Assembly (NCBI GenBank): GCA_002383285.1
Contig: DFXU01000007.1
Location: 273 to 64,272, forward strand
Length of the DNA stretch: 64,000 nt
Direction of reading: 5' to 3'
Origin: Caryophanales bacterium UBA4100
GTDB lineage: Bacteria > Bacillota > Bacilli > Paenibacillales > UBA4045
Shown here: piece after piece, positions 8,870 to 19,671 of the stretch
Numbering within the stretch: the first letter of the stretch is position 1
How the letters are laid out: each line of letters starts with the position of its first letter
The notes under the pieces: model-generated
The model's database searches: none
The model's input: the letters and a program-made list of their open reading frames with translations, nothing else
What the model was told of the DNA's origin: nothing
Position numbers and translations under genes: made by a program

Positions 8870-11800
8870 TTACGCTGAGACAGATTCATCTTCAAGACGT
8901 ACAGATACAAGCTTGGAAACGCCATGATCCTCCATGGTAACACCATAGAGTACATCAGCCTCTTCCATCGTTCCTTTTCGATGTGTAACAACAATAAATT
9001 GTGTGTCCTCTGAAAATTCTCTAAGATATTCAGCAAATCGGGATACATTCGCTTCATCCAAAGCGGCTTCTACTTCATCTAGTACACAGAAAGGGACCGG
9101 CTTTATACGAAGAATTGCGAATAATAATGCGATTGCGGTTAAGGCACGTTCTCCACCTGATAGCAGCTGAAGATTTTGCAGCTTCTTGCCTGGCGGTTGG
9201 GCAACTATATCAATACCCGTTTCCAATAATTGATCAGGATCAGCAAGCACAAGATCAGCACGTCCACCCCCGAACAAGCGAGTGAACACGATTGCGAATT
9301 GAATGCGGATCGCATCGAAGGTTGTGCGGAATCGCTTAGACATCTCTTCATTCATATCGTGAATAACTTGGTATAATGTCGTCTTGGCTTCAATCAAATC
9401 TGCTTTTTGTGCACTCAAAAATTGGAATCTCTCATTCACACGCTGGAACTCCTCAATCGCTCCTAGGTTTACATCACCAAGTTTGGCGATTTCGCGCTTC
9501 AAATCCCTAACTAAATTCTGAGTCCCAAGAACATCCTCAGGAATTGGATAACGCTCCTTAGCAAGCTCATAGCTTAGCTCATATTCTTCAGATAGTTTCT
9601 TAAGGAGGCCGTCTAACTCAACATCAAGTCTATTCACACGAACTTCCGTCTGATGCAATTGCTCTTCAATACGACGCAGGTTAGCACGCTGCTCACGAAT
9701 ATGGCTTTCTTCCTCATCCAATTGCTTAATACGCTCTGCCCGATCCGCTCGTTTATAATCAATTTCTTCCGAATTCGCTTTCTTATCAAGATGAAATTGA
9801 TTCATTCTCTCAACCTGCTGTACAATTTCCAATTCATTCGAATCATAATCGCGTTGAAGCTGTTCAAGCAGGAGTACGCTGTTATTATGCTCAACTTGTG
9901 TGCTTTCCATATCCTGCTCGAATCGATGGAGTTGATCGGATAATGATGCTCTCTCTTGCGCTAAGGCAGCTGTTCGAACCTTTAGGTCAGTTAGCTCTTC
10001 CTGCAATAATTCCTTCGTGGATTCGTTCATCTTTCTTGTTGTTTCTGCCTGCAGAATGGCTTCTTGAATACGAGCCTGCTCTTGCTCTAATAGGATGGAT
10101 TGTTCAGCTAAAACTATTCTGCGCTCTGCAGCTTTCTTCTGATCAACCTCATGTCCATCATGGTCCTCATTATACATATCCAATTGGGCTTGAATATGAT
10201 TCAATTCACTGTCAATTTGCTGTGAATCCGCCTTTATCTGCTGCTCTTCAATTCTCTTCTGCTCACCCTCCTGACGAAGATGATCTAGCGTAACTAGCAA
10301 ATCAGCGCTTTCTTTTTTGATTACATTGTACTTCTCTCTCAATTCCTTGAGCTGCTGTTCTGTTAGAATAATTTCTTGCTGAATCGCTTCTATCTGCCGC
10401 TGACGTCCTAGCAGATTAGCCCCACGCTTCTGAAGCGTACCACCTGTCATGGATCCACCAGCATTCACTACGTCGCCTTCCTGCGTTACTACACGGAACC
10501 TATACTTACATGAAGCCGCAATTCGATTGGCGTCCTCCAGCTGCTCTGCAATAATAATTTGACCGAGCAAGTTTCGAGCAATATCATCATATTGTGCATC
10601 GAATTGGATCAAATCAACAGCAACACCTACAAAGCCTTTCATTCCGCGCACTTGATTTAACTCATAGTCATTAATTGAACGACCTTTAATAACATCAAGT
10701 GGTAAGAATGTTGCTCTACCGAGTTGACGCTTTTTCAGAAAATTAATCGCTTCTCTTGCATCCGTCTCATTATTCATTACGATATGCTGAAGAGCTCCGC
10801 CTAGCGCAGTCTCGAGTGCAACTTCTACATGTGCCGGCACCTTCAGAAGCTCGGCCACTGCACCATGTACTCCGCGGAGACCACCTGAAGAAGACCCACG
10901 GCTTTTCAGCACTTCTTTAACACCATGTATGAAACCATCATAATCATTCTGCATCTCAGTCATTGTATCTCGACGAGAAACACTTGCATCCAGCTTCTGC
11001 TCCCACTTGCGTATCGCCTGTTGTACTTCCTCTATAAGCTGCTGGTCCTTGCGCATCTTCTCGCTTAATTGTAGATATTCATTGCGAATACGAGTAATCT
11101 GGGTGGCAAGCTGCTCCATCTGGAGAGCAACAGCTGATTTCTTCAGAACAAACTGCTCTCGCTGTTCCGTCCAACGTTCCTTCTCTTCAAGAATACGCTC
11201 TACCTTACGACCGATCCCTTCACTTTGCTGCTCCAAGAATTTCAATTCATTGCGAACCTGAGCAATCTGATTCAAGGAATCGATTAATTCGGCCTTTAAT
11301 TGTTCCTCAACAATTGAATCTCTACCGTTCACACCCAAGAGCTTATCTTCTTCCGTCTTAAGACTAGCCCTAAGCTCCGTCAATTGACGATTAACCTCAC
11401 TAAATTTGCTCTGAACATCCTCCTTCTCCACCTTACGATCATGCATACGTCGAGATTGGATGTCCATCGACTGATTCAATTGTTCTCGATTCGTAGTTAA
11501 ATGCTTACGACGCTCGCGTAAAACCTCGACCTGACCAGAGCTCCTATCGAATTCCTCACTAACACTTAGGAGCGATTCATGCAGCCGCTCCAGCTCCTCC
11601 TCTACAATACGCAGCTCAGCCCTTGATTTCTCAAGACGAGCATCGTGACGATTCACTACAGTTGAGACTTCTAGCTGTTCATGCTCGAGCTGCTTTAGCT
11701 TATTCCCAGATTCCGTCCAAGAACGATGAAGCTGATCTATCTGAACCACATACATTGATATTTCGTTAAATTTCAATTCTTCTTTAAGCTTCTTGAATTG

Positions 11801-12439
11801 TTGCGCAACCTCAGATTGCTCTCTTAATGGATCTAACTGATCCTCAAGCTCAGTAATAAGATCATGGATGCGAAGTAAATTATTCTCTGTCTCATCCATC
11901 TTCTTCTGAGCTTCTTTTCTTCTTGACTTATATTTCACAATCCCTGAGGCTTCTTCGAAGATTGCCCGACGATCCTCAGAGCGCGTGCTAAGTATTTCCT
12001 CAATACGACCTTGTCCAATAATCGAATACGCTTCTTTACCAATACCGGTGTCCATGAATAATTCCGTTATGTCCTTTAATCTACAGGATTGTTTATTAAT
12101 AAAATATTCGCTATCACCATTCCTATGGATACGCCGAGTTACGGTTACTTCACTGTAATCTAATGATAATCCGTGGTCTGTATTATCTAAAGTTAAAGAG
12201 ACCTCGCCATAATTAACAGCCTTACGCGAATCGCTTCCAGAGAATATGATATCCTGCATATTACCGCCACGAAGTGACTTGGCGCTCTGCTCACCAAGAA
12301 CCCAACGAATTCCATCGGAAATATTACTTTTGCCGCTTCCATTAGGGCCAACAACTGCGGTAATACCTTGAACAAATTCCAGTTCGGTTTTATCTGCAAA
12401 GGATTTAAATCCTGTTAGTTCAATGCGCTTAAGGAACAT
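8870..12439 (-). CDS. smc: Chromosome segregation protein SMC
   Basis: The 1189-residue protein has an N-terminal ATPase head with Walker [17 protein letters not shown] (near 32-47), long heptad coiled coils (about 170-500 and 670-1020), a hinge region near 510-660 containing GGSMTGG, and a C-terminal head with the ABC signature [19 protein letters not shown] and Walker [20 protein letters not shown] forms condensin with ScpA and ScpB for chromosome organisation. Full family length, no disruption. The many opposite-strand frames across it are shadows. Confidence 0.98.
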   Translation of the reverse strand: MFLKRIELTGFKSFADKTELEFVQGITAVVGPNGSGKSNISDGIRWVLGEQSAKSLRGGNMQDIIFSGSDSRKAVNYGEVSLTLDNTDHGLSLDYSEVTVTRRIHRNGDSEYFINKQSCRLKDITELFMDTGIGKEAYSIIGQGRIEEILSTRSEDRRAIFEEASGIVKYKSRRKEAQKKMDETENNLLRIHDLITELEDQLDPLREQSEVAQQFKKLKEELKFNEISMYVVQIDQLHRSWTESGNKLKQLEHEQLEVSTVVNRHDARLEKSRAELRIVEEELERLHESLLSVSEEFDRSSGQVEVLRERRKHLTTNREQLNQSMDIQSRRMHDRKVEKEDVQSKFSEVNRQLTELRASLKTEEDKLLGVNGRDSIVEEQLKAELIDSLNQIAQVRNELKFLEQQSEGIGRKVERILEEKERWTEQREQFVLKKSAVALQMEQLATQITRIRNEYLQLSEKMRKDQQLIEEVQQAIRKWEQKLDASVSRRDTMTEMQNDYDGFIHGVKEVLKSRGSSSGGLRGVHGAVAELLKVPAHVEVALETALGGALQHIVMNNETDAREAINFLKKRQLGRATFLPLDVIKGRSINDYELNQVRGMKGFVGVAVDLIQFDAQYDDIARNLLGQIIIAEQLEDANRIAASCKYRFRVVTQEGDVVNAGGSMTGGTLQKRGANLLGRQRQIEAIQQEIILTEQQLKELREKYNVIKKESADLLVTLDHLRQEGEQKRIEEQQIKADSQQIDSELNHIQAQLDMYNEDHDGHEVDQKKAAERRIVLAEQSILLEQEQARIQEAILQAETTRKMNESTKELLQEELTDLKVRTAALAQERASLSDQLHRFEQDMESTQVEHNNSVLLLEQLQRDYDSNELEIVQQVERMNQFHLDKKANSEEIDYKRADRAERIKQLDEEESHIREQRANLRRIEEQLHQTEVRVNRLDVELDGLLKKLSEEYELSYELAKERYPIPEDVLGTQNLVRDLKREIAKLGDVNLGAIEEFQRVNERFQFLSAQKADLIEAKTTLYQVIHDMNEEMSKRFRTTFDAIRIQFAIVFTRLFGGGRADLVLADPDQLLETGIDIVAQPPGKKLQNLQLLSGGERALTAIALLFAILRIKPVPFCVLDEVEAALDEANVSRFAEYLREFSEDTQFIVVTHRKGTMEEADVLYGVTMEDHGVSKLVSVRLEDESVSA

Positions 12440-12535
12440 GGTTTCACCCTATCTTAAATAATTAACAGACTCCTAGCTTATTCTATCATAATGCATAGCA
12501 AAAGAGCACTACAAACCACCCGTCACTCTTTGCAT

Positions 12536-12610
12536 AATAGCCTGATTTCTTATATTTAATTCATATGCCCGTTGGCACACTCATGAATTAGTCTAAGAAA
12601 TCAGGCTATT
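12536..12610 (-). repeat. 75-nt three-tier hairpin between rnc and smc
   Basis: A perfect 17-bp inverted repeat pairs aatagcctgatttctta (12536-12552) with 12594-12610. Inside it, taattcat pairs with atgaatta (8 bp) and tgcc pairs with ggca. The outer arm includes the first bases of the rnc stop codon. There is no U-run on either strand, so it is not a standard intrinsic terminator. It may be a processing or stability element in the rnc-smc transcript. Confidence 0.85.
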
Positions 12611-13307
12611 ATTGTTGTTGCTTCTGTTGTAGCTTGATTAGCGCTTGTGCAGCTGCCCGTTGCTCGGATTCTTTCTTACTTCGACCGATACCAGTTCCCA
12701 TTACATTAGAATCAAATCTTACCTCAATGGTAAATTGTTTCTCATGAGAAGGACCGCTTTCCATGACTAGACAATATTCCGGTTTACTCAGGTTATTCTG
12801 CTGCGTATACTCCTGGAGCTGCGACTTAGCATCGGTTATTTGGTCTGAATTCTCCAGCCTCAGCTTCATAAATAAATTAGATTGTAGAAACTGCACAACA
12901 GTCTCAAGCCCCTGATCCAAGTATAAGGCGCCAATGAATGCTTCGAATACATCGGCGAGAATAGCAGGCTTTGACCTTCCACCTGTCGTTTCCTCACCTC
13001 TGCCAAGTAATAAATGTCTGCCGAAATGATGTTCGTCCGCAAGTAATTTCAGAGAGGGCTCACATACGATCGATGCCCTCATCTTCGTTAATTCACCTTC
13101 CGGAAGCTTTGGGAATTGCTCATAAAGATACTGAGTGACTGTTAACTCTAGAACAGCATCTCCTAGAAATTCTAGTCGTTCATTATGCTTAGCTTGTTTG
13201 TTCTCATTCACATAAGAAGTATGGGTGAATGCTTGCTGTAACAAACTCAGATCATTAAACTTCACACCTAATTCAGCCTGGAGCTGTTGGAACATCTTCA
13301 TAGGCAT
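12609..13307 (-). CDS. rnc: Ribonuclease III
   Basis: RNase III cleaves double-stranded RNA in rRNA processing and mRNA turnover. The 232-residue protein contains the signature HNERLEFLGDAVLELTVTQYL near residues 41-61, with the catalytic E/D cluster including EAFIGALYLD, and a C-terminal dsRNA-binding domain (about 155-227) with GIGRSKKESEQRAAAQAL. Its start overlaps the fabF stop (TAATG), indicating translational coupling. Confidence 0.97.
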   Translation of the reverse strand: MPMKMFQQLQAELGVKFNDLSLLQQAFTHTSYVNENKQAKHNERLEFLGDAVLELTVTQYLYEQFPKLPEGELTKMRASIVCEPSLKLLADEHHFGRHLLLGRGEETTGGRSKPAILADVFEAFIGALYLDQGLETVVQFLQSNLFMKLRLENSDQITDAKSQLQEYTQQNNLSKPEYCLVMESGPSHEKQFTIEVRFDSNVMGTGIGRSKKESEQRAAAQALIKLQQKQQQ

Positions 13308-14545
13308 TACTCTTCGAATCGTTTCAGCACGATGGTTGCATTATGACCGCCGAAGCCGAAGGAGTTAGAGAGAGCAATTGATATATCTGCTTTACGAGGT
13401 TTATTCGGAACATAATCTAAATCACATTCCGGATCTTGATTTTCCAAGTTAATCGTTGGTGGGATGAACCCTCGAGTGATCGTTAGCGCTAATATTACAG
13501 CCTCTACTCCACCAGCCGCTCCGAGCATGTGACCCGTCATAGACTTTGTTGAGGATACAGCTAGTTTATAAGCATGATCGCCGAACGTTTTCTTAATAGC
13601 GATGGTCTCGGATTTATCACCAACTGGTGTAGATGTACCATGTGCATTAATATATTCAACTTGATCGGCATTGATTCCGGCATCCTTCAACGCACGAACC
13701 ATACAACGGGCTGCACCATCGGGATCGGGATCCGTCATGTGATGAGCATCTCCACTCATACCATAACCGATAATTTCAGCATAGATATGTGCTCCACGTT
13801 TCTTCGCATGCTCAAGCTCTTCAATAACGAGCACACCAGCACCTTCTGACATAACGAAACCATCTCGATCGACATCGAATGGACGACTTGCCCGTTCAGG
13901 CTCATCATTCCTAGTTGACATCGCTCTCATCGCGCAGAATCCTGACATACCCGTAGGACGAATCGTTGCTTCTGCTCCACCACAAACCATGACATCTGCT
14001 TCATCACGAAGAATAAGCTTATAGGCATCTCCGATCGAGTTCGTTCCTGTAGCACATGCTGTAACTACCGTGCTGTTCGGACCCTTAGCACCAGTGATTA
14101 TAGATATTTGTCCAGAACCCATATTAGCAATCATCATCGGAATGAAGAACGGGCTAACACGCTTAGGTCCTCGCTCTAATAATATATTATGTTGATCCTC
14201 CCAAGTACCAAGTCCACCGATACCTGAACCTACATATATCCCTGCTCGTTCAGGATCCATGTCTTCTCTAATATTCAAATTAGCGTCCTTAAGTGCCATT
14301 GTACTAGCAGCAACAGCAAACTGAACAAAGCGGTCCATTCTGCGAGTTTCCCGCTTATCCATATAATTCTCAGGCTCGAAATCTTTAATTGCACCAGCAA
14401 TCGTTGTAGGATATTCACTTACATCAAAGCTCTCCACTTGTGAGATCCCTGATTTACCTGTCATCAGACTATCCCAGAACGTGTCTAAGTCCTTACCTAT
14501 CGCTGACATAACTCCCATACCTGTAATAACAACTCTGCGTTTCAT
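13307..14545 (-). CDS. fabF: 3-oxoacyl-[acyl-carrier-protein] synthase II
   Basis: FabF (KAS II) elongates acyl-ACP by condensation with malonyl-ACP. The 412-residue protein starts MKRRVVITGMGVMSAIG. It contains the active-site Cys in VVTACATGTNSIGDAYK and the two catalytic His in NAHGTSTPVGD and STKSMTGHMLGAAGG. The ATG follows TGAGGTGG. It is in the FapR-headed fatty-acid operon after acpP. Confidence 0.97.
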   Translation of the reverse strand: MKRRVVITGMGVMSAIGKDLDTFWDSLMTGKSGISQVESFDVSEYPTTIAGAIKDFEPENYMDKRETRRMDRFVQFAVAASTMALKDANLNIREDMDPERAGIYVGSGIGGLGTWEDQHNILLERGPKRVSPFFIPMMIANMGSGQISIITGAKGPNSTVVTACATGTNSIGDAYKLILRDEADVMVCGGAEATIRPTGMSGFCAMRAMSTRNDEPERASRPFDVDRDGFVMSEGAGVLVIEELEHAKKRGAHIYAEIIGYGMSGDAHHMTDPDPDGAARCMVRALKDAGINADQVEYINAHGTSTPVGDKSETIAIKKTFGDHAYKLAVSSTKSMTGHMLGAAGGVEAVILALTITRGFIPPTINLENQDPECDLDYVPNKPRKADISIALSNSFGFGGHNATIVLKRFEE

Positions 14546-14671
14546 CTATTTGACCACCTCAATATTCACGGCTAATGAAAGATTATATTATTAATGATGC
14601 TTATTCAAAAAAAGTACACAATGCATGAATACCTTAATCGAACAAGTCTCTAAGGGTGTAATTACAAGGAA

Positions 14672-14704
14672 TAGTCCCGCTAGCTTACGCTTTGAGCGGG
14701 ACTA
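14672..14704 (-). terminator. GC-rich hairpin between acpP and fabF (attenuator candidate)
   Basis: Perfect 10-bp stem: tagtcccgct (14672-14681) pairs with agcgggacta (14695-14704) around a 13-base loop. On the minus strand no clear U-run follows, so it is more likely a partial terminator or a stability element that lets acpP be expressed above fabF than a full stop. Confidence 0.6.
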
Positions 14705-14716
14705 CGAGCAATTTCT

Positions 14717-14953
14717 TTAAGAGCGATTTGCCTCTATGTACTTCACAACTTCGCCCACAGTTGTTACTTTCTCGGCGTCTTCGTCGGAAATTTCAATATC
14801 AAACTCATCTTCCAACTCCATAACTAACTCAACTACATCTAATGAATCAGCACCTAAATCATCTTTAAACGAAGCTTCAAGGGTTACTTCAGCTTCTTCA
14901 ACTCCGAGGCGATCAATTACGATTTTCTTTACGCGATCTACTACATCTGACAT
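14717..14953 (-). CDS. acpP: Acyl carrier protein
   Basis: The 78-residue acidic protein carries the phosphopantetheine Ser in the [15 protein letters not shown] motif. I chose the ATG at 14953 ([12 protein letters not shown]), which sits 8 bases after GGAGG. The longer frame begins inside that ribosome site. It lies between fabG and fabF, the conventional arrangement. Confidence 0.97.
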   Translation of the reverse strand: MSDVVDRVKKIVIDRLGVEEAEVTLEASFKDDLGADSLDVVELVMELEDEFDIEISDEDAEKVTTVGEVVKYIEANRS

Positions 14954-15041
14954 CCGGCTCACCTCCTCCATGGTATTATACGAAAATTAAAACGAAATTA
15001 CCAGAGTGCTTGTTTATAGTGTTAGGAACAACAGTAATTCC

Positions 15042-15782
15042 TTACATATACATGCCACCATCTACATGCAGCGTCTGTCCTGTCATATAGGAAGCAGCAC
15101 TGGATGCGAGGAACAATACAACATTGGCGATATCATCAGGTTTCCCAAGCTTTGCTAGTGGGATTTGCTGCAGCAAAGCTGCTTTTGCATCCTCAGGAAG
15201 CTTGTCAGTCATCTCAGTTTCAATGAATCCTGGCGCTATACAATTAACTGTAATATTACGTGATGCCAGCTCCCGAGCTGTTGCTTTGGTTAAACCAATA
15301 ACACCCGCTTTGGCTGCTACATAATTTGCTTGACCAGGGTTACCCAGTACACCCACAACAGAGGATATATTAATGATCTTACCCGAACGCTGCTTCATCA
15401 TCGGTCGAGTCACTGCTTTAATACAATTAAATACACCCTTCAGATTCGTATTAATTACATCATCAAATTCCTCTTCCTTCATTCGCATAATTAGATTATC
15501 CCGCGTAATCCCAGCATTATTCACCAGGATATCAATTGTTCCAAATTGCTCAATAACAGCTTTTATCATACTCTCAGCTTGCTCAGAATTCCCGACATGA
15601 GCTTGAATCTTCTCAGCTCTTCTCCCCATGCCTCTAATCAATTGTACAACTTCTTCAGCGGCGCTTTCACTTCCTGCGTAGTTGACAATAACATCAGCAC
15701 CGGCCTTGGCTAATACTAGCGCTATTGCTCTACCAATGCCACGTGAAGCTCCTGTTACAAGTGCTACTTGACCATTAAGCAT
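15042..15782 (-). CDS. fabG: 3-oxoacyl-[acyl-carrier-protein] reductase
   Basis: FabG is the NADPH-dependent reductase of fatty-acid elongation. The 246-residue short-chain dehydrogenase has the cofactor motif [12 protein letters not shown] (residues 10-21), NNAG near 87-90, catalytic Ser in [13 protein letters not shown] and YVAAKAG (Tyr-Lys), and the C-terminal [15 protein letters not shown] typical of FabG. Good ribosome site AGAAGGAGATATCAC. Confidence 0.96.
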   Translation of the reverse strand: MLNGQVALVTGASRGIGRAIALVLAKAGADVIVNYAGSESAAEEVVQLIRGMGRRAEKIQAHVGNSEQAESMIKAVIEQFGTIDILVNNAGITRDNLIMRMKEEEFDDVINTNLKGVFNCIKAVTRPMMKQRSGKIINISSVVGVLGNPGQANYVAAKAGVIGLTKATARELASRNITVNCIAPGFIETEMTDKLPEDAKAALLQQIPLAKLGKPDDIANVVLFLASSAASYMTGQTLHVDGGMYM

Positions 15783-15817
15783 GTGATATCTCCTTCTTCG
15801 TATATCAATTGTTTGTG

Positions 15818-16747
15818 TTATCTGCTAATAAAGTTGTTGATTGCTTCTATACTGTCCAACGTATAGCAGCTTACATCTTTATTAATTTTCTTGTTTAAAC
15901 CAGTTAGCACGCTTCCAGACCCTACCTCTACGAAAGTATCCACTCCATCAGCGATCATACGGTTGATACAATCCTCCCATAGTACTGGGGAGTACACTTG
16001 CTGTACTAATAGGTCACGAATTACATCCGAGTGTACAACAGGCTCGGCTGTAACATTAGCGACGACAGGTATTGCTGCATCCTGGAATGCTAGTCCTCGC
16101 AGAACTTCATCGAGCTTCGCAGATGCGGGCTTCATTAATGAGGAATGAAATGGACCGCTGACAACAAGGGGAATGACCCTCTTCGCCCCTATACCTCTGC
16201 CTTGATCTACCACTGCTTGAACTCCTTCACTGCTGCCAGAAACTACAATCTGACCAGGACAATTTACATTTGCAAGCTCAACTACTCCAGTATCCCTCGT
16301 TATTGTAGCACATAATGAAGCTAGAGCATCTCGATCAGCACCTAGAACAGCAGCCATTGCCCCTAGACCCGCGGGAACAGCTTGATCCATGAATTCACCT
16401 CTGAGACGAACCGTTCTCACGGCATCCTCGAATGTCAGAACACCGGCAACAACAAGAGCGCTATACTCACCTAAGCTGTGCCCTGCTACATAATCTGGTC
16501 GAATTTCAGCAGAACGGAGTAATTCGTAATAAGCAATGCTCGTTGTTAATAATGCTGGCTGTGTATGATAAGTTAGCCTAAGCTGATCCTCTGGACCCTG
16601 AAAGATTAGATTCGTTAATGAATAGCCTAATACTTCATCCGCTTTATCGAATACGTGTCTAGCCAATGCATTAGTATCATAGGCATCAAGTCCCATGCCA
16701 ACCGATTGTGCACCCTGCCCTGGGAAGATTAGCGCTAATTTACTCAA
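15818..16747 (-). CDS. fabD: Malonyl-CoA:ACP transacylase
   Basis: FabD loads malonyl groups onto ACP. The protein starts [13 protein letters not shown] after the initiator and contains the catalytic Ser in [13 protein letters not shown], the substrate Arg in TVRLRGEFM, and the catalytic His in [11 protein letters not shown] chose the TTG at 16747, which lies about 8 bases after GGAGG. The upstream ATG (16762) overlaps that ribosome site. This gives 309 residues, the normal size. Confidence 0.95.
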   Translation of the reverse strand: MSKLALIFPGQGAQSVGMGLDAYDTNALARHVFDKADEVLGYSLTNLIFQGPEDQLRLTYHTQPALLTTSIAYYELLRSAEIRPDYVAGHSLGEYSALVVAGVLTFEDAVRTVRLRGEFMDQAVPAGLGAMAAVLGADRDALASLCATITRDTGVVELANVNCPGQIVVSGSSEGVQAVVDQGRGIGAKRVIPLVVSGPFHSSLMKPASAKLDEVLRGLAFQDAAIPVVANVTAEPVVHSDVIRDLLVQQVYSPVLWEDCINRMIADGVDTFVEVGSGSVLTGLNKKINKDVSCYTLDSIEAINNFISR

Positions 16748-16790
16748 GTAAGTAACCTCCATCAAATCGAGTTAATTGTACCAATAATAA

Positions 16791-17732
16791 TTACCAGATC
16801 AGTACAGCTGCTCCCCAAGTTAAACCACCGCCAAAGCCAACGAATAGTAAACAATCGCCTTCCTTTACGCGACCGGTCTCTACTGCTTCCGCTAACGCAA
16901 GTGGAATCGAGGCAGCTGAAACGTTGCCATAACGATCTAAATTCACAATACACTTATCAATATTCAAATCTAATCGCTCCATAGCAGATTCAATAATCCG
17001 CATATTGGCTTGGTGAGGAATTAATAAATCGATATCCCCTTTAGTCAGATTAGCTTTCCGTAACGCTTCTTCTGCGGTAGATCCCATAATACGAACTGCA
17101 AACTTAAACACATCACGACCAGCCATGTGAATATGTCCGTTCTCATTAACCTTCAAGAGGTCTCCACCGGTACCGTCAGCACCAAGCTCGAACGATTTAA
17201 AGCCACGTCCTTCAGCAACTGGTCCAAGAATAACTGCTCCTGCTCCGTCACCGAACAGAATGCAAGTATTACGATCCGTGTAATCCGTAATCTTCGACAA
17301 TGTCTCTGCACCAATAACTAATGCATATTTATATGTACCCAGTGCGATAAAGTTAGAAGCATTAGCCATAGCATATATAAAGCCAGAGCAAGCTGCCGAT
17401 AAGTCGAATGCAGCAGCCTTCTTCATTCCTAATCTTTCTTGAAGTTTGCAGGCAGTTGAGGGAAAGGTTGCTTCTGGTGTAATTGTAGCAACGATGATTA
17501 GATCGATATCCTCAGGCATTAATCCCGCATTAGCGATAGCTCTTCTTGCTGCTTCAGTTGCAATATCAGTTGTCGTTTGCTCAGCGGATGCCAATCTTCT
17601 TTCCTTGATTCCAGTACGAGTCACGATCCATTCATCATTCGTTTCAACCATAGCCTCAAGCTCTTTATTCGTTAATATCCGTTCAGGTACATAACTACCT
17701 GTTCCTATAATTCCAACTGGTATAATTCCCAT
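16791..17732 (-). CDS. fabH: 3-oxoacyl-[acyl-carrier-protein] synthase III
   Basis: FabH (KAS III) starts fatty-acid synthesis from acyl-CoA and malonyl-ACP. The sequence contains the catalytic Cys in AFDLSAACSGFIYAM, His in LLIPHQANMRIIES and Asn in NLDRYGNVSAASIP. The ATG at 17732 (MGIIPVGIIGTGSYVPE) fits the family N-terminus. A GTG at 17747 overlapping the plsX stop is possible but sits directly on the ribosome site. Confidence 0.95.
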   Translation of the reverse strand: MGIIPVGIIGTGSYVPERILTNKELEAMVETNDEWIVTRTGIKERRLASAEQTTTDIATEAARRAIANAGLMPEDIDLIIVATITPEATFPSTACKLQERLGMKKAAAFDLSAACSGFIYAMANASNFIALGTYKYALVIGAETLSKITDYTDRNTCILFGDGAGAVILGPVAEGRGFKSFELGADGTGGDLLKVNENGHIHMAGRDVFKFAVRIMGSTAEEALRKANLTKGDIDLLIPHQANMRIIESAMERLDLNIDKCIVNLDRYGNVSAASIPLALAEAVETGRVKEGDCLLFVGFGGGLTWGAAVLIW

Positions 17733-17743
17733 GAAGTAACCAC

Positions 17744-18733
17744 TCACCTTCTATTAATTTCTGCAGAGATGGCTCCAACTAGGCTGCCTACCCTCAACGC
17801 ATCACGTGCTTGTCTAACCGAGCTCTTAATTGCGGTAGCATCTGATGAGCCATGACTCTTAATACATACACCATTCACACCTAATAGCAGTGCCCCACCG
17901 TGCTCGCGATAATCCATCTTATTCTTGAATTTGCGTAAGCCTGGAGCTACGATTGCTGCTGCAATCTTCGTTAAGAAGTTGCGGGTGAACTCTTTTTTTA
18001 TAGCAGAGAATATCGTAGATGAAGCCCCTTCAAAGGCTTTAAGTAGAATGTTACCAACGAATGCATCACAGATGAGTACATCACAATTACCTTCAAGAAC
18101 ATCACGAGCTTCAACATTACCAATAAAATGGATCGGGGCTTGCTGAAGCAACGGAAAAACAGCCTTAGTAAGTTCATTACCCTTCATCTCTTCAGTACCA
18201 ACATTCAATAAGGCAATTCGAGGATTACTCATCCCATGTACAAGCTCTCGATAAACACGTCCCATAATCGCATACTGTACTAAATGCTGGGGCTCAGCAT
18301 CCATGTTAGCACCCAAATCAAGAGCAAGCACGCCTCTTCCATCCGAAGACGGAAGCATAGGAGCAAGAGCAGGCCTCTCAACACCTTCAATCCGCCCGAT
18401 AATGAGCAAGCCTGTCGCCATTAAAGCGCCGGTATTCCCAGAAGAAATCATGGCATCAGCTTCGCGTTCCTTTACTAATCTGCCTGCAACTACCATTGAT
18501 GCATCCTTCTTCCTTCGAACTGCCTTCACGGGCTCGTCGTCAGCTAGAATGACCTCTGTGGTGTGATGTATATGTATATTGGGTGGTTTATCCTTCAGTA
18601 ATGGCAGTATTCGCGTTTCATCTCCAACTAGAATAATATCGATATCATTCCATTCTCTAGCTGCCAATAAAGCTCCTTCAACATTTGACTCAGGAGCATG
18701 ATCTCCTCCCATAGCATCGATAGCAATTCTCAT
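17744..18733 (-). CDS. plsX: Phosphate acyltransferase PlsX
   Basis: PlsX makes acyl-phosphate from acyl-ACP for phosphatidic acid synthesis. The 329-residue protein has the N-terminal RIAIDAMGGDHAPE signature, ISSGNTGALMATGLLIIGRIEGVERPALAP in the middle, and GGALLLGVNGVCIKSHGSSDATAIKSS near the C-terminus. It follows fapR by 11 bases with an AGGAGG site, the classic fapR-plsX arrangement. Confidence 0.97.
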   Translation of the reverse strand: MRIAIDAMGGDHAPESNVEGALLAAREWNDIDIILVGDETRILPLLKDKPPNIHIHHTTEVILADDEPVKAVRRKKDASMVVAGRLVKEREADAMISSGNTGALMATGLLIIGRIEGVERPALAPMLPSSDGRGVLALDLGANMDAEPQHLVQYAIMGRVYRELVHGMSNPRIALLNVGTEEMKGNELTKAVFPLLQQAPIHFIGNVEARDVLEGNCDVLICDAFVGNILLKAFEGASSTIFSAIKKEFTRNFLTKIAAAIVAPGLRKFKNKMDYREHGGALLLGVNGVCIKSHGSSDATAIKSSVRQARDALRVGSLVGAISAEINRR

Positions 18734-18744
18734 GATGAGACCTC

Positions 18745-19314
18745 CTACTCTTTATGAATACGAAAAATGACAAAATCACCTTGGAAAACAAGCTCTTCAC
18801 CTACATAGGTTAAGACTTCTACGCGCGCTTTAGTTCGAGCCTTCGAGATCGAACGCACATATGCCTTAGCTATACATTTCTCCCCTAAAACAACAGTACG
18901 AACAAATCGAATTTCGGCTGAGGCAGTTAATGCCACTTCCTCATTAATGACTGCGACTGCAAGTGAATTAGCTTGGGCAAAGATATGATGTCCTCGCGCA
19001 ATTTTTGTACGTGAGAAAACATGATGATCCATAATCTCGAATAAAGAGATACCACTCTTATCCAGCTGTAGATCTATCACATCTCCAATAATTTCATGTA
19101 AGGGCAATGAGCGTACTTGGTCATAGGATTGTTCTGCCATTAGTTTCATTCGTTCCCGCAGCTCAGGTATGGAGAGCTCCATACGGTCTAGGCGAATCGT
19201 TTGAATACTAACATTGAACTTACGCATCAATTCATCATCGGTGATGAATGGATTCTGTTCTATGGAATCAGTTAATTGCTGCTGACGTATTTTTTTGGGC
19301 AGACGGTCGATCAC
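18745..19314 (-). CDS. fapR: Transcription factor FapR, malonyl-CoA-responsive lipid repressor
   Basis: FapR represses fatty-acid and phospholipid genes and releases DNA when it binds malonyl-CoA. The protein has an N-terminal HTH (DELMRKFNVSIQTIRLDRMELSIPELRERMK) and a C-terminal hot-dog domain. I chose the GTG at 19314, just after AAGGTGG, giving 189 residues, close to the B. subtilis length. The longer frame has no ribosome site. A FapR operator-like sequence lies about 50 bases upstream, so autoregulation is likely. Confidence 0.95.
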   Translation of the reverse strand: MIDRLPKKIRQQQLTDSIEQNPFITDDELMRKFNVSIQTIRLDRMELSIPELRERMKLMAEQSYDQVRSLPLHEIIGDVIDLQLDKSGISLFEIMDHHVFSRTKIARGHHIFAQANSLAVAVINEEVALTASAEIRFVRTVVLGEKCIAKAYVRSISKARTKARVEVLTYVGEELVFQGDFVIFRIHKE

Positions 19315-19365
19315 AATCACCACCTTTAAGCGGAGCATTCCTTAGAAAAATGAGTTTACTGCTTT

Positions 19366-19382
19366 TTAATACCTGATACTAG
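19366..19382 (-). promoter_or_regulatory. FapR operator upstream of fapR
   Basis: The 17-bp palindromic element TTAATACCTGATACTAG (plus strand) closely matches the FapR box as I remember it (TTAGTACCTGATACTAA). It sits between the rpmF terminator and the fapR start, so it would control the whole fapR-plsX-fab operon by malonyl-CoA-responsive repression. Confidence 0.82.
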
Positions 19383-19419
19383 TAGTAGTATATATAATTC
19401 CGCATGAAAAGGAAAGAAC

Positions 19420-19450
19420 AAAAAAAGCATCTCACAAATTGTGAAATGCT
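19420..19450 (-). terminator. Intrinsic terminator after rpmF
   Basis: On the minus strand the stem AGCATTTCAC pairs with GTGAGATGCT (one G-U pair) around AATTT, followed by seven T. It ends the yceD-rpmF transcript and isolates it from fapR. Confidence 0.9.
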
Positions 19451-19474
19451 TTCTTTGATAGGATTGTATAATCA

Positions 19475-19648
19475 CTAGGCTTTAACGATATCTCTACCGT
19501 CATAAGATCCACACGATTTACAAACGTGATGTGCTAGCTTTAATTCTGCACAATTGTCACACTTTACCATGCCCGGTACACTTAGTTTAAAGTGAGTACG
19601 GCGCTTGTCGCGACGAGTTTTTGATGTCCTTCTTTGGGGTACTGCCAT
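19475..19648 (-). CDS. rpmF: 50S ribosomal protein L32
   Basis: The 57-residue protein starts [19 protein letters not shown] and has the two zinc CxxC motifs CDNC and CKSC, the zinc-containing L32 form. The ATG at 19648 is 8 bases after GGAGG. It is downstream of yceD, the usual pairing. Confidence 0.97.
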   Translation of the reverse strand: MAVPQRRTSKTRRDKRRTHFKLSVPGMVKCDNCAELKLAHHVCKSCGSYDGRDIVKA

Positions 19649-19671
19649 ATTGCCCACCTCCTAATCAGAAT

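Noticed and set aside
9653..10293. Two plus-strand frames of 96 and 131 residues inside smc
   Set aside because: They overlap each other and run antisense to a well-conserved SMC coiled coil; composition mirrors the coiled-coil codons and no ribosome site precedes them.
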